This document shows, one piece after another, positions 62,849 to 64,000 of a DNA stretch of 64,000 nt; position 1 is the first letter of the stretch, and every line of letters starts with the position of its first letter. The notes under the pieces are model-generated. The model saw only the letters and a program-made list of their open reading frames with translations, made no database searches and was not told the origin of the DNA. The stretch spans positions 1 to 64,000 of the forward strand of contig CAKZYA010000031.1 of assembly GCA_937883755.1 (NCBI GenBank). Reading direction: 5' to 3'. The position numbers were made by a program, and so were the translations under genes. This DNA comes from an uncultured Flammeovirgaceae bacterium (GTDB lineage Bacteria; Bacteroidota; Bacteroidia; Cytophagales; Cyclobacteriaceae).

Positions 62849-64000
62849 ATGAAACTGCTCGCTTTACTACTACTCGCATTACCCACACTCGCTCAATCCC
62901 CTGAACCTGATACCAGCTTTCTTCAACCTGTCTCGGTGAAGTATTCTTTGCTCGATAAGGCGGAAGATGTGGACTTGAAGAAAGTAGTGGTCAATTATGA
63001 TGATATAGTGTACGTACTAAGCAACCAGGGATTATACCGCGTGCTGGACGGGAAATTAGTGCGTGATATTAGCTACCGCCCATTAGCCGATAAAGCTCCA
63101 GTGGATATCATTATTCAGGAGGAAAGCGGTTATCTGTACTACTTATACGAAGATCAGTTTCTTACTAATGCCCATGCCGGAAAGCCCTATGCGTATCTTC
63201 CTGACGGTGAGTACTATCAACTAACTGTAAACCGGGCTGGCGATGTGCTGGTTGCAGGCAACCAAGAATCTGCTCTTTACAAAAACGGCGATTGGATAAA
63301 ACTTAATGAGCTAGATACTGAAATACAATCCGTTCAGTGTCACGATGAGCAATTTTATGCGTTGACTAATTCGGGAGTTTATCAACTTACTGGCGCAGAG
63401 TGGAAGCTGTTTCATACTGATGAAGAGGCGAATTGTATAACATTTCGGGATGATGAACTACTGATTGGAACCGATAAAGGCTACTACGGTATTTCCTTGG
63501 TAGATGCTACCGAAACCACTTCGCTAGTCAGTCGCGTTCCGGTGCCCAATATCAATTCTCTACTAGCTAGTTCTGACGGACTCTGGGCAGCTACGCTTCA
63601 GGGAGCTTGGCAGCAAACTGATAGTTCATTCCGCTACTTTTCTTCTAAACGCTGGTTGGATCAGAATGAGGTACTTGATATAGCTTCCGATAGTGAAGGA
63701 GATATTTATCTGCTAACCGCTAGTGGACTAAATAAAGTAGATTTTCAGCCGATGACATTGGCGGAGAAAGCCAAGTATTTTGAAAAGAAGATACGCCAAC
63801 GCCACATCCGCTACGGATTTATTGCCGAAATGCGGTTGACTAAACCCGGCGATATTACTACCGCTGAAATGATTGATACTGACAATGACGGTCTCTGGTC
63901 GGCATTTTATCTGGGTAGCCAGGCGTATCGCTACGCAGTTACTCAAGAACCAAAAGCCCGGCGCAATGCCTGGGAAGCCTTTGAAGCTTACGAACGCTTG
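62849..64000 (+). CDS. Exported beta-propeller protein (3' partial)
   Basis: Open from the ATG at 62849 to the window's end (384 codons) without a stop. Signal peptide MKLLALLLLALPTLAQ. A run of beta-propeller-like units follows (DIVYVLSNQGLYRVLDGKL, ESALYKNGDWIKL, LLIGTDKGYYGISL, DGLWAATLQGAWQQ, DIYLLTASGLNKV), as in two-component-regulator-type propellers. From about residue 310 a different part begins (AEKAKYFEKKIRQRHIRYGFIAEMRL ... DNDGLWSAFYLGSQAYRYAVTQEP), similar to the helical domains found after such propellers in Bacteroidota. Last visible gene of the operon, 9 bases after the deacetylase. Confidence 0.7.
   Translation, partial: MKLLALLLLALPTLAQSPEPDTSFLQPVSVKYSLLDKAEDVDLKKVVVNYDDIVYVLSNQGLYRVLDGKLVRDISYRPLADKAPVDIIIQEESGYLYYLYEDQFLTNAHAGKPYAYLPDGEYYQLTVNRAGDVLVAGNQESALYKNGDWIKLNELDTEIQSVQCHDEQFYALTNSGVYQLTGAEWKLFHTDEEANCITFRDDELLIGTDKGYYGISLVDATETTSLVSRVPVPNINSLLASSDGLWAATLQGAWQQTDSSFRYFSSKRWLDQNEVLDIASDSEGDIYLLTASGLNKVDFQPMTLAEKAKYFEKKIRQRHIRYGFIAEMRLTKPGDITTAEMIDTDNDGLWSAFYLGSQAYRYAVTQEPKARRNAWEAFEAYERL

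Overview
The window comes from a free-living member of the Bacteroidota, most likely a marine Cytophagales relative. Evidence: two SusC/SusD pairs, an ECF sigma/FecR/STN-type TonB receptor cascade, Bacteroidota-type small domains (DUF4212, DUF2490), many signal peptides and lipoboxes, almost no Shine-Dalgarno sequences, and moderate GC. No rRNA, tRNA, CRISPR array, complete insertion sequence or prophage was seen.

Layout. 1-7.1 kb: the tail of an upstream frame, a DUF6624 protein, an InsA-like zinc-ribbon/HTH protein, and an acetate-use operon (outer-membrane porin, DUF4212 small subunit, sodium:solute symporter, acetyl-CoA synthetase) ending in a clear terminator. Two long palindromic intergenic elements flank the symporter gene. 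7.1-13.9 kb: a decay-prone stretch with a relic of an RRM RNA-binding protein gene, a HAMP/GAF sensor, a broken carbohydrate-porin gene, the intact RRM gene, a secreted lactonase-fold protein, two unassigned proteins, and a relic of the 3' end of the next gene. 14.0-24.3 kb: a six-gene minus-strand operon (PspA, YuaF/YqiJ-type OB-fold membrane protein, flotillin, two tiny membrane proteins, 1626-residue DUF3686-type AAA+ ATPase). It is divergent from an XRE/S24-like regulator whose protease serine is lost and whose promoter carries two tandem palindromes. 24.5-30.7 kb: FtsX-type permease, MDR oxidoreductase, enolase-superfamily enzyme, and a Fic-like protein with its own repeated operator boxes. 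31-37.8 kb: envelope proteins next to an OmpR-type two-component system. Three promoter regions here carry the same array of four hexamers at exact 11-bp spacing, which suggests a local regulon. 37.9-54.5 kb: GH42-like beta-galactosidase, endonuclease III, SusCD pair 1, a metallopeptidase, then sigma/anti-sigma/SusCD pair 2. 54.5-64 kb: a tightly packed plus-strand operon that continues past the window. It encodes a sialidase-fold lipoprotein, a membrane protein, an SSS symporter, an NAL/DHDPS-family aldolase, an RfaE2-like nucleotidyltransferase, a PfkB kinase-HAD phosphatase fusion, a secreted ChbG/YdjC deacetylase and a beta-propeller protein.

How the genes work together. SusCD pair 2, under sigma/FecR surface signalling, probably imports a glycan. 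The 54.5 kb operon then appears to release, transport, cleave and phosphorylate an unusual (perhaps 2-keto-3-deoxy or heptose-like) sugar; its combination of aldolase, nucleotidyltransferase and kinase-phosphatase matches no pathway I can name. The PspA-flotillin-AAA+ operon looks like a membrane-maintenance machine with its own regulator. These two loci and the 11-bp-repeat regulon are the best candidates for undescribed biology. Two relics (RRM and ATPase C-terminus) lie within a few kb of their intact parents, showing local duplication followed by decay.
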